A stretch of 64,000 nt of DNA from Lunularia cruciata (GCA_948567375.1 OX419762.1:28773465-28837464), one strand, 5' to 3'. Numbered from the stretch's first letter, positions 12,599 to 24,814 are shown. Translations and numbers: made by a program. The notes: generated by a model from the letters alone, not told the origin.

Positions 12599-13103
12599 AT
12601 GTTTATTTCACAAGAAATGCACGAAATTACCTCACCTGGTAAGAACTATCGCCTCGAAGGCACCACCATTTACCCACAGGTGAATGTGACTGGCTCAGGA
12701 GGTTGTCTGTGCCCTAACTTCCCACTTGCAGAGGTGCATTTGGTCTCCCCTATCGATCAGTCTTACCCACTTATCGAACACGTGGACATTGACTTCACGT
12801 TAACACATTGACACCTAAATTCATTGACTTCATCCCAGTCAAAGTACGGAATTTTAACTTCTCGGAGAGTCCAGTCTCGAGTCGATCGATGTCTGTATCC
12901 GAATCCAATACATGCGTATAACTTCACGAATCCAAGCCTTGGACTTTAGGCTACCCCCGGTCTTGGGCTCCAGGGTGTGAGAGGGAAGCCTTTCAGTATG
13001 TTTTATCAACAGGGTGTGAACTTTGGTGCAGTCAGTGCTTGACTCGTCGAACAAAATGTTCGCACATGGTGTATTACACTTAACGAAGTTCATGATTTTT
13101 TCT
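12599..13103. other. GC-richer island of unknown nature
   Basis: This stretch is visibly richer in G and C than the surrounding DNA. It contains short open frames on both strands (12599-12811 plus, 12854-13153 minus) without recognisable motifs. It abuts the dispersed repeat at 13104 and may belong to the same inserted unit. Confidence 0.3.
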
Positions 13104-13330
13104 AATGTAATCAGAGAAAAAGGCGACCGCGTAGAGAACACAAAGGAAGGCAAGACTCACGTCAAGCCCATACAAAGTAAAATGATGTTAGCCCCAATAG
13201 AGTATATATAAGAAATAAGCACTATTGCACCTAAGATAGCTGAACTATGCAAGTTGAATGGTCTACATCCAACTTGCATAGTTCTCGAATGCTCTCGGTT
13301 AGCATCCGAAGAAACATCACCTAGTGTGAT
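13104..13330 (+). repeat. Dispersed repeat, copy 1 (second copy at 63263-63440)
   Basis: Matching blocks with the copy near the right end include gagaaaaaggcgacc, then tagagaacac / atagaacac, gccccaatag, the actgcacct or attgcacct block, atgcaagt, ggtcta and gcatccgaagaa, in the same order and orientation. Spacing differs by small indels and about one inserted segment. The family is not recognised. It could be an LTR or short non-autonomous element. Confidence 0.6.
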
Positions 13331-13384
13331 TGTTCTCCTATGGATTGCACCAACCACTACACTATGTAGCACAATGGACATACA

Positions 13385-13732
13385 CTATCTAAAATATGTT
13401 ACAAAGTGCAAAGAGTGATACCCATTGGTGCCTAATATGATAAGCTCCTTGACAAATGTGTCAAACGTCATGTTCATTGCTCCATATAACTCTAAGGCTA
13501 GAGGAACAAAGAGGTGATCTCGCTACATGCCCCTATACTTGGTGAACTTGCAACCTACTGTTGCATTTGCCGCCCATCCAGGGGGATGGGTAATCACTCC
13601 CTCCAAAATTGCATACCGCATAGGGTCTATAACCACTACATTCGCTATTGTCACCAGATCATCTCTGACCAAATATAAATCTACCCCAACACATTTCGTC
13701 TGCAAAGCATACAAACACTCCCTCCAAGCCAA
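13385..13732 (-). pseudogene. Uncharacterised reading-frame fragment, probably transposon-derived
   Basis: A minus-strand frame of 115 codons interrupted by a single TAG. It starts MAWRECLYALQTKCVGVDLY, continues through HPPGWAANATVG and KYRGM, then after the stop resumes RDHLFVPLALELYGAMNMTF to a TAG at 13385-13387. The even composition and resumption in the same frame argue for a once-real protein. The PLALE.YG motif recalls segments of reverse-transcriptase-bearing repeats, but I cannot assign a family with confidence. Confidence 0.4.
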
Positions 13733-13769
13733 GTATCAATTATCTCGTGCCATAACAAACACTATGTAA

Positions 13770-15060
13770 TCTAAGTCCAAAAATATTAGTTTTTCCATCT
13801 GCACACCTAATTTTTTGGTAAAATTAGATTTGATTGTATCTATTTAGTTTAGCGCGACTAAATGGATACTAGTAATAGAGTACCTTGTTGTATTTTTTCC
13901 CCTTATTTGTGACATATTAACATATATCACTCCTTTTAACGATGTATCTTACTTGTGATAAACATTATCTTCTCTTTCATTTCTCATTGTTCACTATACG
14001 TCGCTATTCTACTTTAAAATCTATACAATATTTCTTAATCAATCTTGCAAATCAGAGACGGGCAAGGAGTTTCCTATTACCCAGATTGGAGGTAGATGGC
14101 ATCGAGATGATAAGTTTCAGTGGACACTAATGGATACTGAGTTTACTGAAACTCTATTTTGTCCTCCACATGAGCTTCATAAGATCTATTTCGGGTGTCT
14201 CCATTGCAGTTAAATTCAATCAAAAGAATTTCTTTGGTCATATTTGTCATGGTGCTAGAACATTATTTAGACATGTTTTTGCAGGAATTGATCCTGATTT
14301 AGATGCACAATTCGATTATTTCAAATGATTCAAACGATCCAAAAAGTACATATAAGTAATTTGATTACAGATGATCGCGAGTTTTCTAAGGTTCTGATCG
14401 TCAAGATACTAGTTTATTTTGGTAAATTAAATGATTAAAGAATGAGAAGCCTAAATTTGTGCTGACTTAAGAAGTTAGTAAGCGTCTTATTTACATAAAA
14501 CGGAGAAAGGAGTGATGGATACGCTGTCCGTATACAGATTTTGTATTATACTTGTCTAGTTTTTGGTTATGAAATATATTTCAGAAGTATGATCCCATGC
14601 TATACTTGTTAGATTTTAATCTTGTTAAGCAAAGTGTGTTAGAGTAAACTGATCGTCCTAGACCAGAAGTGAGCTTAGCGCTAATATTTGAGATATCTGC
14701 ACACCAAATCACTTTAATTATTTTGTGGCAAAATCAAAATTCTAAGAAATCAGATGATCAAAATCAAACTCGAGAAACCAAATCGTAAGAGGGATAAAAA
14801 CCAAGTTTGAAATTTACAAATATATAATCACAACAACTATACATTCAAAAAAACTATCTCTTCTTATTTAGTTAAGAGCCATAAGTTGAAAAGTACACAT
14901 ATGTGATACTAAAGTTAAGTAGAATACACCCTTGCAAGTACGTGACTAAACAAAAAAGGGCAAGGACGAATTCCATATTGTAACATATCCACCAAATGCC
15001 AAATATAAACCATATATATTTCAATGTGTCACATTTCAGATCAACCATACATAACAAAGA
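13770..15060. other. AT-rich sequence, nothing recognisable
   Basis: Short frames only. A minus-strand stretch at 14872-15057 is open for 61 codons but shows no family motif. It may be the eroded end of the copia element that follows. Confidence 0.4.
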
Positions 15061-15429
15061 AACTCCAGGTCTAGCTCAAGAGCATTCAGATGTGGAATTT
15101 GGAAATCTGAGGGAAAGAGCACCAACTCAAACATTTTTATTCTTAGAAAGGTAAGGCAACGCCAAAGGTGGTAAATGCACTAAAGGTCTAACCTGCCTAA
15201 TTTTCATACCACTATTTGGATCTACATGTACTTCACCTACATCTGCTAAGAGTTTATAATTCAGCTCCGACTAAAGAGAGATTTAGAGCCTTTCATTTCA
15301 AACTGCTTATTTAGTGCATACTAGTGTTGCATCATTCAAGTAGCTCTCCAACAAAACTAATCTTGATATCAAAAACAAAAAAGTGTACCTAACTCCTTCC
15401 TCTCAAAATCTTTTACACCTAGACCTTTA

Positions 15430-15676
15430 CTTGATGGATCTTTTGATAGCCATTTTGTATGATGATCAAATCATCTGCAAGCATAGGATCTAGATCTTTG
15501 ATGGATACAAATACAAAGAATCATTCTTGCAAACCTTGAACCCTAATTTGATACAAAACATATTTATCCTCATGTTAGGCTCTTGGTGCTTGCTTCAACC
15601 AAGCACCAAGACCCAAGCTACCTTTGCACTCAACATATCCCATCAAGATATTTAAGATCCTCATATTTAGGTGGTC

Positions 15677-15761
<85 letters not shown>

Positions 15762-17300
15762 CCAACTATACAATTTCAATTTTATCATCATCTAGAAATA
15801 TTCTGCACATCTATCTAATGCATCTCTACTTTTTTGTAGGAATTGGAATAGTTGCATAAATTACAGATATTTTTGGCAATAGGGATGAATGTTTCTATAT
15901 AATTAATCCTATAACCTTGAGAATAGACATTTTCTATAAGTTTGTTCTTGTATCTACTTATGCTTCTATTTGAAGTCCTCTTGATCTTATAACACTCAAT
16001 TGCAACTAATAGTATAGTGATTTTTGAAATTTTAGTCAACTTCCATGTTTATTGTTGATCTAATGCTACAACTTTCCCTAGCATTGTGTTTACTATGGGA
16101 TAAATTTTTAGAGCTTCTTCAAAGTTTATAAGCTTCTTCTCCTCAATTACCTTGATGACCATGTATTGCGTGATGTTTAGCCAAAAAACACTCATGCGTG
16201 CTCACTGATCTCCTTGTGTGCTTTCACATAATCAAACTTGTAGGTTATGGTGAATTACTTAAGCCTTGTTTGTCCACCTCCAACTCTATTATACCATATG
16301 TAGTAAATGTAATCTATACCTTACTAGAAGGTTTATCTAAAAGAGAGTAAAAAACCTACCTTGATGATATGCTAGAGAGATCTAGATAAAGTAATACTCA
16401 TTCCAATAGGTACAATAATTACATCCTCAACCTTTTCATCTATAGGATGGATTGAAAAGGGATTTTGTGTTGTAAACCATGAATTATCTTCATCAAACAC
16501 AACATTAGTAGCTTGATCCCACCATCTATATACTTTTGAATGAGTATCATATCTTCCAAAAATACATATTTATGATTTTTTCATCTAGTTTCTTCTTCTT
16601 ATTATTTTAGAACACAAACATAACAAACACAACTAATATCTTTGAGATAGGAGATTTTTTAAGTTTCTCCTTATAAATTCCTCAATAGGCTTTTCCTAAA
16701 ATATTATTATTATTAGAAAACTATTTACTAGCCATATAGCACACAAAATGCTTCTTCTGATACAAAAACTTTGTCTCAATATGATCTAGGTATAACATTC
16801 TCATTTAACATTGCTCTTGGAGATTCAACAATGTGCTTATTTTCCTCTTTTTAAGTCCATTTTACTAAGAAGTAGAAGTTATGGTCACATGCCTTACTAT
16901 ATAATTTTTAGTCAAGGATTAATCAAATCAACTAATATGTACTCACATCTTCTATTAGACCTTAATTTTTTAATGCTCCATTTTTTTTACTTCTCTACAA
17001 GAGTCCTAAACTCATTGAAGATTGATAGGGGTTCTACCTTATGTTTCATTAAGTACACCTATGTTATCTTGGAGCAATCATCAATGCAAGAAACAATGTA
17101 ACTCTTCTTGTTCAAACTTTTTCTAGATATTCTATGCATAGTTAAGGAGATCTTATAACTATTTTGCTTTCACACCCTTATGCAAAAGGCTACTTTTCTT
17201 GCTTCTTAAGCTTGCATGGAGTGCATAAATATGGTTTTGCTTATCACAAGACCTAAAATAGGTAACTAGAAAGTAAAACTCCCAATAATGATACCACTTA
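15430..17300 (-). mobile_element. Ty1/copia retrotransposon remnant (integrase and reverse transcriptase scraps)
   Basis: Read on the minus strand, copia pol pieces appear in the correct order. A CTPCKLKK-like gag-pre-integrase knuckle lies at about 17200. Integrase follows at 17130-16920 (IVSCIDDCSK, then FRTLVEK and IKKLRSNR.CEY). RT follows at 16039-15815 (YKIKRTSNRSISRY, SQGYRINYIETFIPIAK), and a later RT block at about 15640-15470 (LKQAPRA, IKLGFKVCKND, then LADDLIII). Many stops and shifts make it non-functional. Integrase preceding RT is what identifies copia rather than gypsy. LTRs were not found. Confidence 0.75.
15681..15760. repeat. (TA)40 microsatellite
   Basis: An uninterrupted 80-bp TA run. 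It sits where the copia RT should continue between its ETFIPIAK block and its LKQAPRA block, so it occupies a deleted part of that gene. Confidence 0.97.
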
Positions 17301-18758
17301 TGAATGATATCTTTCATCAGTGAGCAAGAATCTTAAAACATTTAGTCTACAACCAATAAGATATATCACTCAATAATAATAGCAACATGACAATGCTTAT
17401 AGTAATAAGTCTATGGTGTAAATATGGAGGATTTTACACATTCCTTGTTCATACAACCTTGATTATGCTCTACAAATATGTATTAAAAGAATGTCCAAAC
17501 AATTATCTACTTCAATTGAAGTTAGATTGAACAAGGAAGGTATAATTTTAAGGTAGAATATTTCAATGAATTGATCTGTTTAGCTATTGGTTGGTGAATC
17601 TTTACGATTTTGGTTGATGAGTTTAGTTGAAGATGAACTTGAAATTCCATCTTTATCTCCATGTCTAAAAACTTGTGCTTTTCTACATCCACCAATATTT
17701 GTAAAAATAATCAAACATAATTATTAGACCTAACATCAATCATGAAGCAAAAGAAAGAATAAATTATATAGTGAGGAAGGGAAGATTATATGTGTTGAAT
17801 AAAGTTCACCAAATTTTAGTCCAAAACATTTAGAAATATCAATTGGAAGTACTCCAAACAATGAAGAGACAACTGCATAAGTATTGTTTGCAGAGAGACT
17901 ACCAAGGATATTGTAATCTCAAGTTACCTTAGTTGGTTGTGGGCTATTGGTTCAACCAAAAAACCTCCTTAGCATCCTTCTCTCACTACTTCTTACTCCA
18001 TAGACAAAAATCCAAATTACTTGTAGCCATTTGTTGTGATGATACTATATTTTTTGACTTGGATGATCAAAATGTATGGATGAGCATATGTTCTCTATGG
18101 GCAAAGATCTTTTAGAGAGTGATGCTAATGACCTTTGAGAACTTGGAAATTATTCAATATAGGGATACCTTATGATATACCACTTTTCAAAGGAGAGGTT
18201 AACCATCGATCCATTGGTTCCATCTTGGTGATTATGTATATCTATAGCAAATTGCACCAATGACTCTTAATATGACTATTAGTTATATTATCTTGAGAGC
18301 GCATAAGGTTTTGCCTTCTTGAGTCCTCATGTTAGAAGAGAGTGTTGGTGTTGTTTGGAAGGATCATGTGTGCAATTGTATGCCATGTCAGCTTTCAGAC
18401 ATTGATGGCACAATGTACCTAAATTTTATAGTTGTACAAGTAGGCTTTTGGTGTATGTTATGTGGCTCTACTAGTAAAGCTGTTAATATGTTGGTGTATG
18501 ATAATTATTCAAGTGGATAGCATATGGTATGTTTGAATCCTTCTTTGATGGTGGTTCTTCAAGGGCAATGACTATGTCCTTGATGTTCTTGACACCTTAG
18601 CTAGTTCACTCCTTAGGTAGTATAGATCACAAACAAGCACCTTATGATGTGGCATGATAGCACTTGGCTTCTTGATCTTGGCACACCATAGGTGTGCGAA
18701 CATAAAGAAGCCACATACTTGGATTATATGGCTATTTGGAATTAAACAGACCTAATTG
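17301..18758. other. AT-rich sequence with short unassigned frames
   Basis: Plus-strand frames at 17933-18115 and 18329-18520 have no recognisable motif. No RNA gene or sharp repeat boundary was found. This is probably further transposon debris. Confidence 0.35.
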
Positions 18759-18779
18759 CTAGCTAGAGGGGTGATTGTG

Positions 18780-19395
18780 GCACTTTAGAGTTTTTGTGCA
18801 ACATCTTATTTGAGTTGTGCTTCTACAATATATGATGTTGACAATGATGTATATTGTGTACCAATATGTATATGCACGACGAATATCATGACATTTATAA
18901 TGCCAAAAATAGTTTTCTAGGATATTGGAGTGATAGTTTTTGTAATCAAGGTTCCATATGTAGTTACTCAAAGATTAGTAAGTGGTGACTATATGTTACA
19001 TTAGGATTTGATCACATTGTTAGAGCTACCATTTTTGCCCATAGTATTGTCAAAGTGGCATAAGGGTTTGGCTCCCTAGCGACTTCAAGGGAGTACACTT
19101 CAAAGTATAGCTCCAAAAAATTCATGTCTTTTGTGTTGAGTCTTTGAGCTCTTGGCTATGGTGGAATGAAGCTTGTGAGTACAACTTAGATTCATTGAGC
19201 TAAAGTAGGTGTAGTTTGATGGTGTAATCAATGTCTTATTTGCATAGGGTATTGAGTTTAAGTTTGATCTTTGATCTTTGATCATTATGACATTTTAGAA
19301 TTTAGGTGTGATTTCTTATATGAGTTGCATTTTGATAGTATATGATGTTCACAACAATGTATGTTATAGCAATACATATGCATACAAGAAGATTT
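18780..19395 (+). repeat. Degenerate direct repeat pair about 510 bp apart
   Basis: The segment 18780-18890 (tagagttttt..., atatgatgttgacaatgatg, ccaatatgtatatgcac) recurs at 19290-19395 (tagaatttag..., atatgatgttcacaacaatg, caatacatatgcat) in the same orientation. The copies are clearly diverged. The unit may be an old tandem duplication or a pair of eroded terminal repeats. Confidence 0.5.
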
Positions 19396-20069
19396 TTTTT
19401 ATTTTCTTCATAAAAAATAAAAAAATAGAAAAATAAAATGTGATGACTTTCATAAAGTCAAATTTATAAATTATAAATAAATTAAAATATATATGGTCTA
19501 TAAATAAATAATAATTTTAAAATTTATTTAATAAAAAATAAGAAATTGTATTGTTATCAAACATAATTGTTCTTTTAAAAGTTGTAAAATGGTCAATTCT
19601 TTCCCATTGTTTCCATGACTCCTTTAGACTATTTCAATTGTAGGTAGTCACCATGATGTATCATGGGTGCATATAATTCCTTATATAGGACAAATGTTTT
19701 CAAATGTAAACTTGAAATGAAGGTTGAGCATCTCTTTTGTGTATATCAAAATCTATCTCATTCAATAATATTGTACACAAAGTCACTAACACACCTTTAA
19801 ATTGCATGGGAGGGGGGGTGAATATTTGCATGTGTGCGGTGAGATGGTCATTCCATGAGTTTGCCAAATTTCACTTGCACATAAAAAATAATACTCCCAT
19901 GAGCTTATAGTGAGTTTGCATAAGAAACTCATTATTACTAGAGGGGACATCCAAACGAGAGAAAAATGATCCACACCATCAATACCTTTTAATCTACCAT
20001 TAAATATTATCATTTTCCCTTAAACATACCCATGCCTTAGCAACCATGAGCTATCAAATAGAAAATTGG

Positions 20070-20310
20070 TACAAGGGATAATGTCATTTACCCAACTACT
20101 TCATCATTACATTTTGTGATAATGAAGTAGTAAGTACTTTTTGGAGGAATACTATGATTGCCTTTCTACTTCCCTCTATGTTCTTGGTGTTTTAGAACTC
20201 ATGTGCTTATAAAACATGTTGTGATATAATCTATATCTTATCCTCTAATCTTTGCTCTACTTCCCTTGTTCTTTGAGCAATTTCATACTCTATGTTTGAC
20301 TCTCGGATTG
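20070..20310 (+). repeat. Diverged direct repeat, left copy (right copy 30700-30935)
   Basis: Matching stretches run in order: cccaacta..., aatgaa...ataagtgct-like text, atgattgcctttctacttc (right copy atgatcgcctttttgcttc), ttggtgttt, actcatgtg, tgtgatataat, tcctctaat and ttcatact. The two copies flank the nested gypsy block in the same orientation. Confidence 0.55.
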
Positions 20311-21194
20311 TCCATTGCTTTTTTTTTATTTCAAGGCACGTTGGTGAAAATTTGATAAAAACCACTATAGTTTTCAGTATTTTGAAATTTACCCTAGGAA
20401 GTCTATATAACTGGAAATATGTCCCTTGTCATTATAAGATGCATCCTCCTCCCTATAAGACACATCCCTAAATAAATCATTCTTCTAATATTAATATTCA
20501 ATATGATGTTCTTGTTTTGTACCTTTCCATTTTGTGAGTGTTAAGTTGTAGTTAAACCGATGCTCCTTAGTTGAACCAGCTTCTAAATCCTTCCACGTGG
20601 TTCATTTTGATTCTTTCACATGATTACCATGGTTTGCCTCTAATTTTAGCTCTTTTTCCTCAAGGATCATAAATTGATTGAGTTGGTGTACCCACATATT
20701 GTGATCACATATAATAGACTATTGGTTGATCAAGGGAGAGTTAGTCAAACCTCTTGAACCTAATTGGTAATATGAATTCATCAATCAAAATCACATTGCA
20801 AATATGCACATTCCAGCACGATAAAGGACACACAAAAAACCAAAATATTGTATTTGTGAGTAATCATAAACTAAAATCCAAAACCCTTTATACATACATG
20901 AATGTCTGCCTTAGAGATGCATCCTACAAGAAGGATAGTGAATCCTATTGGAATTGAGTGTATATTTGCAATTATACAAACTTACATGTGTATGTTTCAA
21001 AATAGTGAAAAATACAAGGGTAACAAGTTTATGTAGCAAATTTACACTTGATTTGCAAGTTTAAATGCAAGTTTGCTTCACTTGCAAGGTATGATATTTG
21101 ATCATGGTTGTTAGATTTTGGTTGATTTGGGAAGTTCAAAAAATTGCTTGGAGATGTATCCTAGCTAGACACACTCCTATTAAATACTATGGTT
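20311..21194. other. AT-rich sequence without recognisable gene
   Basis: No supported gene. It runs up to the truncated left edge of the plus-strand chromovirus copy, and no LTR or primer binding site was seen before that edge. Confidence 0.4.
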
Positions 21195-21240
21195 AGGTTT
21201 TCTGGCACCTCTAAGTAAGACACCTAAAAATAGTCAATCC

Positions 21241-21420
21241 CAAGATGAGAAGTTTGTCAAGAAGGTAGTCATAGAGCAAGCTTTGAAGGGAGATGAGTCT
21301 CAAGATGTGAAGTTTGTCAAGAAACCAACCATGGAGCAAGCTTTGAAGGGAGATGAGTCCTTACATGGGAAGTTTGTCACTAAAGCAACCATAGAGCAAG
21401 CTTTGGAGGAGGACAAGTCT
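21241..21420 (+). repeat. Three 60-bp tandem repeats in the protease-RT linker
   Basis: Units start at 21241, 21301 and 21361. Each encodes a 20-residue repeat of the form (SQD).KFV.K..IEQALKGDE. The related element carries the same repeat on the minus strand at about 27785-27985. Function unknown; the repeats keep the reading frame. Confidence 0.8.
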
Positions 21421-21480
21421 ATTTTTGCAATGTGGATTAAACCATTTGCTCAAGGAGAATCTAAGGAGAGTTAGGAAACT

Positions 21481-22860
21481 CATCAAGCACTAGTTGATCA
21501 AATATTTCAAGAGTTTGCAGACGTGTTTCTGGATGATATACCAAAGGGATTACTCTTCAATCGTGGTATGCACTTCAAGATTGAATTATTGCTAGGAAGT
21601 ACTCCAATGAATAGACCAGTCTATTGGCTCTCACCAAAGGAGTTGGAGGAGTTGCAAACAACACTTATGGAGTCTTGGAGAAGGATTGCATACAACATAG
21701 TACATCTCCTTAGGGGAGCACCGGTACCATTTGTTCCAAAGAAGGATGGATGACTTTGTTTCTATATTGACTACCGTAGGCTCAATAAAAAAATAGTGAA
21801 GAATGCATATCTCTTGCCTTGAATTGATGACTTGCTTGATCAATTGAGTGGATCTTTGCAGAGGATATTGGCAAATCCCCATTGATAAGGAGGATGTGCA
21901 AAAGACTAACTTTTGCACAAGGTATGGGCATTTTGAGTGGAGAGTTCTACCTTTTGGGCTCACTAATACTCCAACAATCTTCATGGATCAGATGCATCAA
22001 GGGTTGGATGGACTATTAGATCAATACATGGTGATATTCTTGGATGATATCTTAATCTATAGCAAGACAAAGGTAGAACACATGAATCACATGCAAGATG
22101 ATGATTTTAAGATCCTAAGATGATTATGACAATGGAAATTTTATTACAAGAAGTTGAAGTGTACCTTTTGGCAAAAGGAAGTTACCTTCTTGGGTCACAA
22201 GAATTCATCAAAGAGGATCAAGATGGAATAGGAGAAAATCAAGGTCATTATTGATTGGTCTACTCCAAAGGATGCTACAAAGTATGGGCATTTAATGGAC
22301 TGGCTAGTTTTTACCAGCAATTCATCCAATATTATTCTCATGTTGTTGCACCATTGATTGATCTCTTGGAGAAGAACTTGAGTTTTCACTAGACTGCCAA
22401 GCACAAAGAAGCATTCTAGAAGCTGAAACATATGGTGTCTTCAAGATCCATTCTTCAACCATATGATACTCAACTACCTTGTGTGGTTGATTTGATGCTT
22501 CTAACTTTACAATTGGAGCCGTGTTGCAGCAAGAATTCCCATATGGACTGCATCCCATTGCCTTTGTATCTCACCAACTAAATATGGTTGAAAGGAATTA
22601 CCCTGCTTGAGATCAAGAACAACTCACAATGGTATATGCCACCAAGGTATGGAGGCATTATCTCTTAGGGAAACAAGTGATCATGCGAACTAATCATAAA
22701 CCATTGTTGTAGACATTACACTTGGAACACATGAAGATATCATGGATGGAAGGAATGACTACAATTGTTTGACATCAAACTTGAGTACAAACTTGGTCAG
22801 TCCAATGTCATTATTGATGCACTATCATGACATGACCTGATTTGAAATCTCTTCTTCTCA
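21481..22860 (+). pseudogene. Reverse transcriptase and RNase H of the truncated chromovirus
   Basis: Readable pieces include DVFLDDIPKGL (ORF 21523-21753), YWQIPIDKEDVQKTNFCTRY and LPFGLTNTPTIF, the catalytic [15 protein letters not shown] (21848-22123), and an RNase H region with LLGKQVIMRTNHKP at about 22660. Stops and single-base shifts break it repeatedly. One stop (TGA after LQDxxFD-region ALS) is shared with the sister copy. Confidence 0.82.
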
Positions 22861-22879
22861 TCATGATGGCAATTATGAT

Positions 22880-24388
22880 GGTATTAATTGATTCCAAAGT
22901 CCAAATCAAGTTTAGATAGCTCTACAACAAGATCCTTTCTTTCAAATGGTACAAGGCCATCTTGCTTCATGCAAAAAGGAGTACAACACCTTCTCCTACA
23001 AGGAAAACCTTCTATTTTGTGAGAACCAAATTTATGTTTCATCCAAGGGTGATCTTTGACTTGTGCACCTCCAAGAAGCACACAATTTACCAATCACTGG
23101 TCACATGGGTGTGGACAAGACCTTGGGTATGGACAAGACCTTGGGTACTTTCCAATGCCAATGGTGGTGGCCCAACATGACACAAGATGTTCAAGAGTTT
23201 GTCCAATCATATGAGAGCTGCCAACACAACAAGGCTAGCAACCAAAAACCAAGTGGACTCCTTCAACCACTCCCCATTCCATCTGCTTCATGGGAACACA
23301 TGAGCTTGGATCTCATCATATCCTTGCACAAGATGAAGCAAGATCACATAAAAATTGTGGTGTTTATGGATAAGCTTAGTAAGAAAATCCATTAAGCATC
23401 AACTATTGATATCATGGATGCTCCAACATTGGTGCAGATCTACTTTGATATTGGCTTCAAACATCATGGGATGCCTCACATACTCATCTCCAACCGTGAT
23501 CCTTGATTCATTGGAAAATTTTGGCAAGCACTCTTCTAGATACTCGACACCAAGCTTGCTTTGTCCATGGCCTATCATTCTCAAACTGATAGACAAATTG
23601 AATGTGCAAATTGCACCTTGGAAGATATGCTTCATGCCTTTGTCAACATACACCATACCAATTGAGATGAATGTCTTCTAGTTATAGAGTTTGCATACAA
23701 TAATTGCAAATAAGCAAGCACAAGATATTCTTCTTTCTTCCTCAATTTTGGCCAAGATCTATTTGTTCCAAATTCCCTTCTTTCTCTTCCTCTATCTCAT
23801 GTCCTTCATACATCTACCTTCTTGACCACCATATCCCAATCCCTCCAACAAGCCAAATCTCATCTCCTTGTTGCTCAAAATCATCAGAAAGAATATGCGG
23901 ACCACCATCATCATGATCTCACCTTTCAAGTTGGTGATAAGGTTATGCTTTCCTCAAGTAACCTACCCTCCCACTTGATACCCAAGTTAGTAAATTTACC
24001 CCTAATTGGATATGACCTTTGATGTCACCCATATCATCTCTCTTGTTGCTTAGCGACTTGCCTTACCTTGTCATTTGCGCATCCACCCAATCTTTCACAT
24101 TTCTAAGTTGAAACCCTTTGCTCCTAACCCATCTTCTTCCTCTTGTGTCCAACCTCCTCCTCCCCCTATCAATGATAATGAGGATTACAAAGTTGATTGT
24201 ATCTTTGCGTGTTGCCACATCCAATGAGGCCGTTGACAACATACATAATACAAGGTCCTTTGGAAGGGTATCCTTTTCATGATGCTACATGGGAACCTCT
24301 TTCTCATCTCCAAAATGGACAAACGGCCATCCAGGAGTTTGAAGCTTCATTGATGATGAGGACGTCACCAACTAGCGGTGTGGAAATA
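22880..24388 (+). pseudogene. Integrase and chromodomain of the truncated chromovirus
   Basis: The integrase zinc-binding region (ITGHMGVDKTLG...CQHNKASNQKP) at about 23080-23250 contains an 18-bp duplication that repeats MDKTLG. Catalytic-core fragments follow at 23290-23660 and the capsule ends with the VLWKGYPFHDATWEPLSHLQN chromodomain at about 24250-24320. All parts are frame-broken. The final bases before the insertion (ggtgtggaaata) correspond to the polypurine tract of the sister element. Confidence 0.8.
24384..24388. repeat. Target site duplication AAATA, left
   Basis: AAATA directly precedes the LTR end at 24389 and is repeated at 30026-30030 directly after the opposite LTR, as expected for integration with a 5-bp stagger. 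Confidence 0.9.
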
Positions 24389-24492
24389 TGTAAAAGACCG
24401 AAACCGAGGAGAGAAATAGGAGAATGGAAACTCACATTGGGACACTTGAATGAGGGAAAACTCCAAATGCCTAGCATGAGCTTTGGCTTTGG

Positions 24493-24500
24493 TATTTATA
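24493..24500 (-). promoter_or_regulatory. TATA box of the 3' LTR
   Basis: TATAAATA on the minus strand, downstream of the heat-shock-element-like repeats. The same motif is conserved in the 5' LTR at 29704-29711. Confidence 0.6.
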
Positions 24501-24629
24501 GGTAGCATACAAGGCCCTTGAGAAGCTTCCTCAAGCCGCTTTCTTAGAGTGCAAGCCAAGTTAACTAGGAAGCTTCTCAAGAAGCTTCCTTCTAGAAGCC
24601 GCCTACTTGGTGTGCAAGCTAAGCTAGTT

Positions 24630-24649
24630 GGAAGCTTCTAGAAGCTTCC
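24630..24649 (-). promoter_or_regulatory. Perfect heat-shock element in LTR (four nGAAn units)
   Basis: The plus strand reads gGAAg cTTCt aGAAg cTTCc: four contiguous alternating pentamers, the consensus target of heat-shock transcription factors. It lies about 130 bp upstream of the LTR TATA box in the element's orientation. Two further pairs (gGAAg cTTCt .. aGAAg cTTCc) occur at about 24574-24595 and 24691-24713. Binding is inferred from the consensus only. Confidence 0.6.
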
Positions 24650-24802
24650 TTCTAGAAGTTACTTACTTAAGGTGCAAGCTAAGTTAACCGGGAAGCTTCC
24701 CAAGAAGCTTCCTAGATACTTCCATAATATTCTAGGCTAATTTGTCTTATGTGCTACTTTGTGAGCCTGACTGACTTCGTCGCTAAACTCCATATTGTTA
24801 CA

Positions 24803-24814
24803 TATTCCCCCGCC
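24803..24814 (-). other. Polypurine tract (plus-strand primer site)
   Basis: On the minus strand ggcgggggaata lies immediately before the 3' LTR start TGTAAC, the position used to prime second-strand synthesis. Confidence 0.7.

Larger units (their letters stand above)
21195..24388 (+). mobile_element. 5'-truncated chromodomain gypsy element (older copy), internal part
   Basis: Sequence matching the minus-strand element at 24389-30025 begins abruptly at about 21195, inside the protease-RT linker (ggttttctggcacctctaag), so 5' LTR, gag and protease are missing. RT, RNase H, integrase and chromodomain pieces follow with many stops and shifts. The body ends at 24388, where the younger element interrupts it. 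Its 3' LTR continues at 30031-30441 beyond the insertion. Confidence 0.88.
24389..24802 (-). repeat. 3' LTR of the complete chromovirus
   Basis: On the minus strand it starts TGTAACAATATGGAG and ends GGTCTTTTACA. U3 holds three to four imperfect repeats of about 60 bp, each with paired GAAGCTTC palindromes separated by CTTAGCTTGCAC-like text. Confidence 0.93.

Noticed and set aside
15583..15859. Plus-strand frames with long IYIYIY runs
   Set aside because: They are translations of the TA microsatellite, not proteins.
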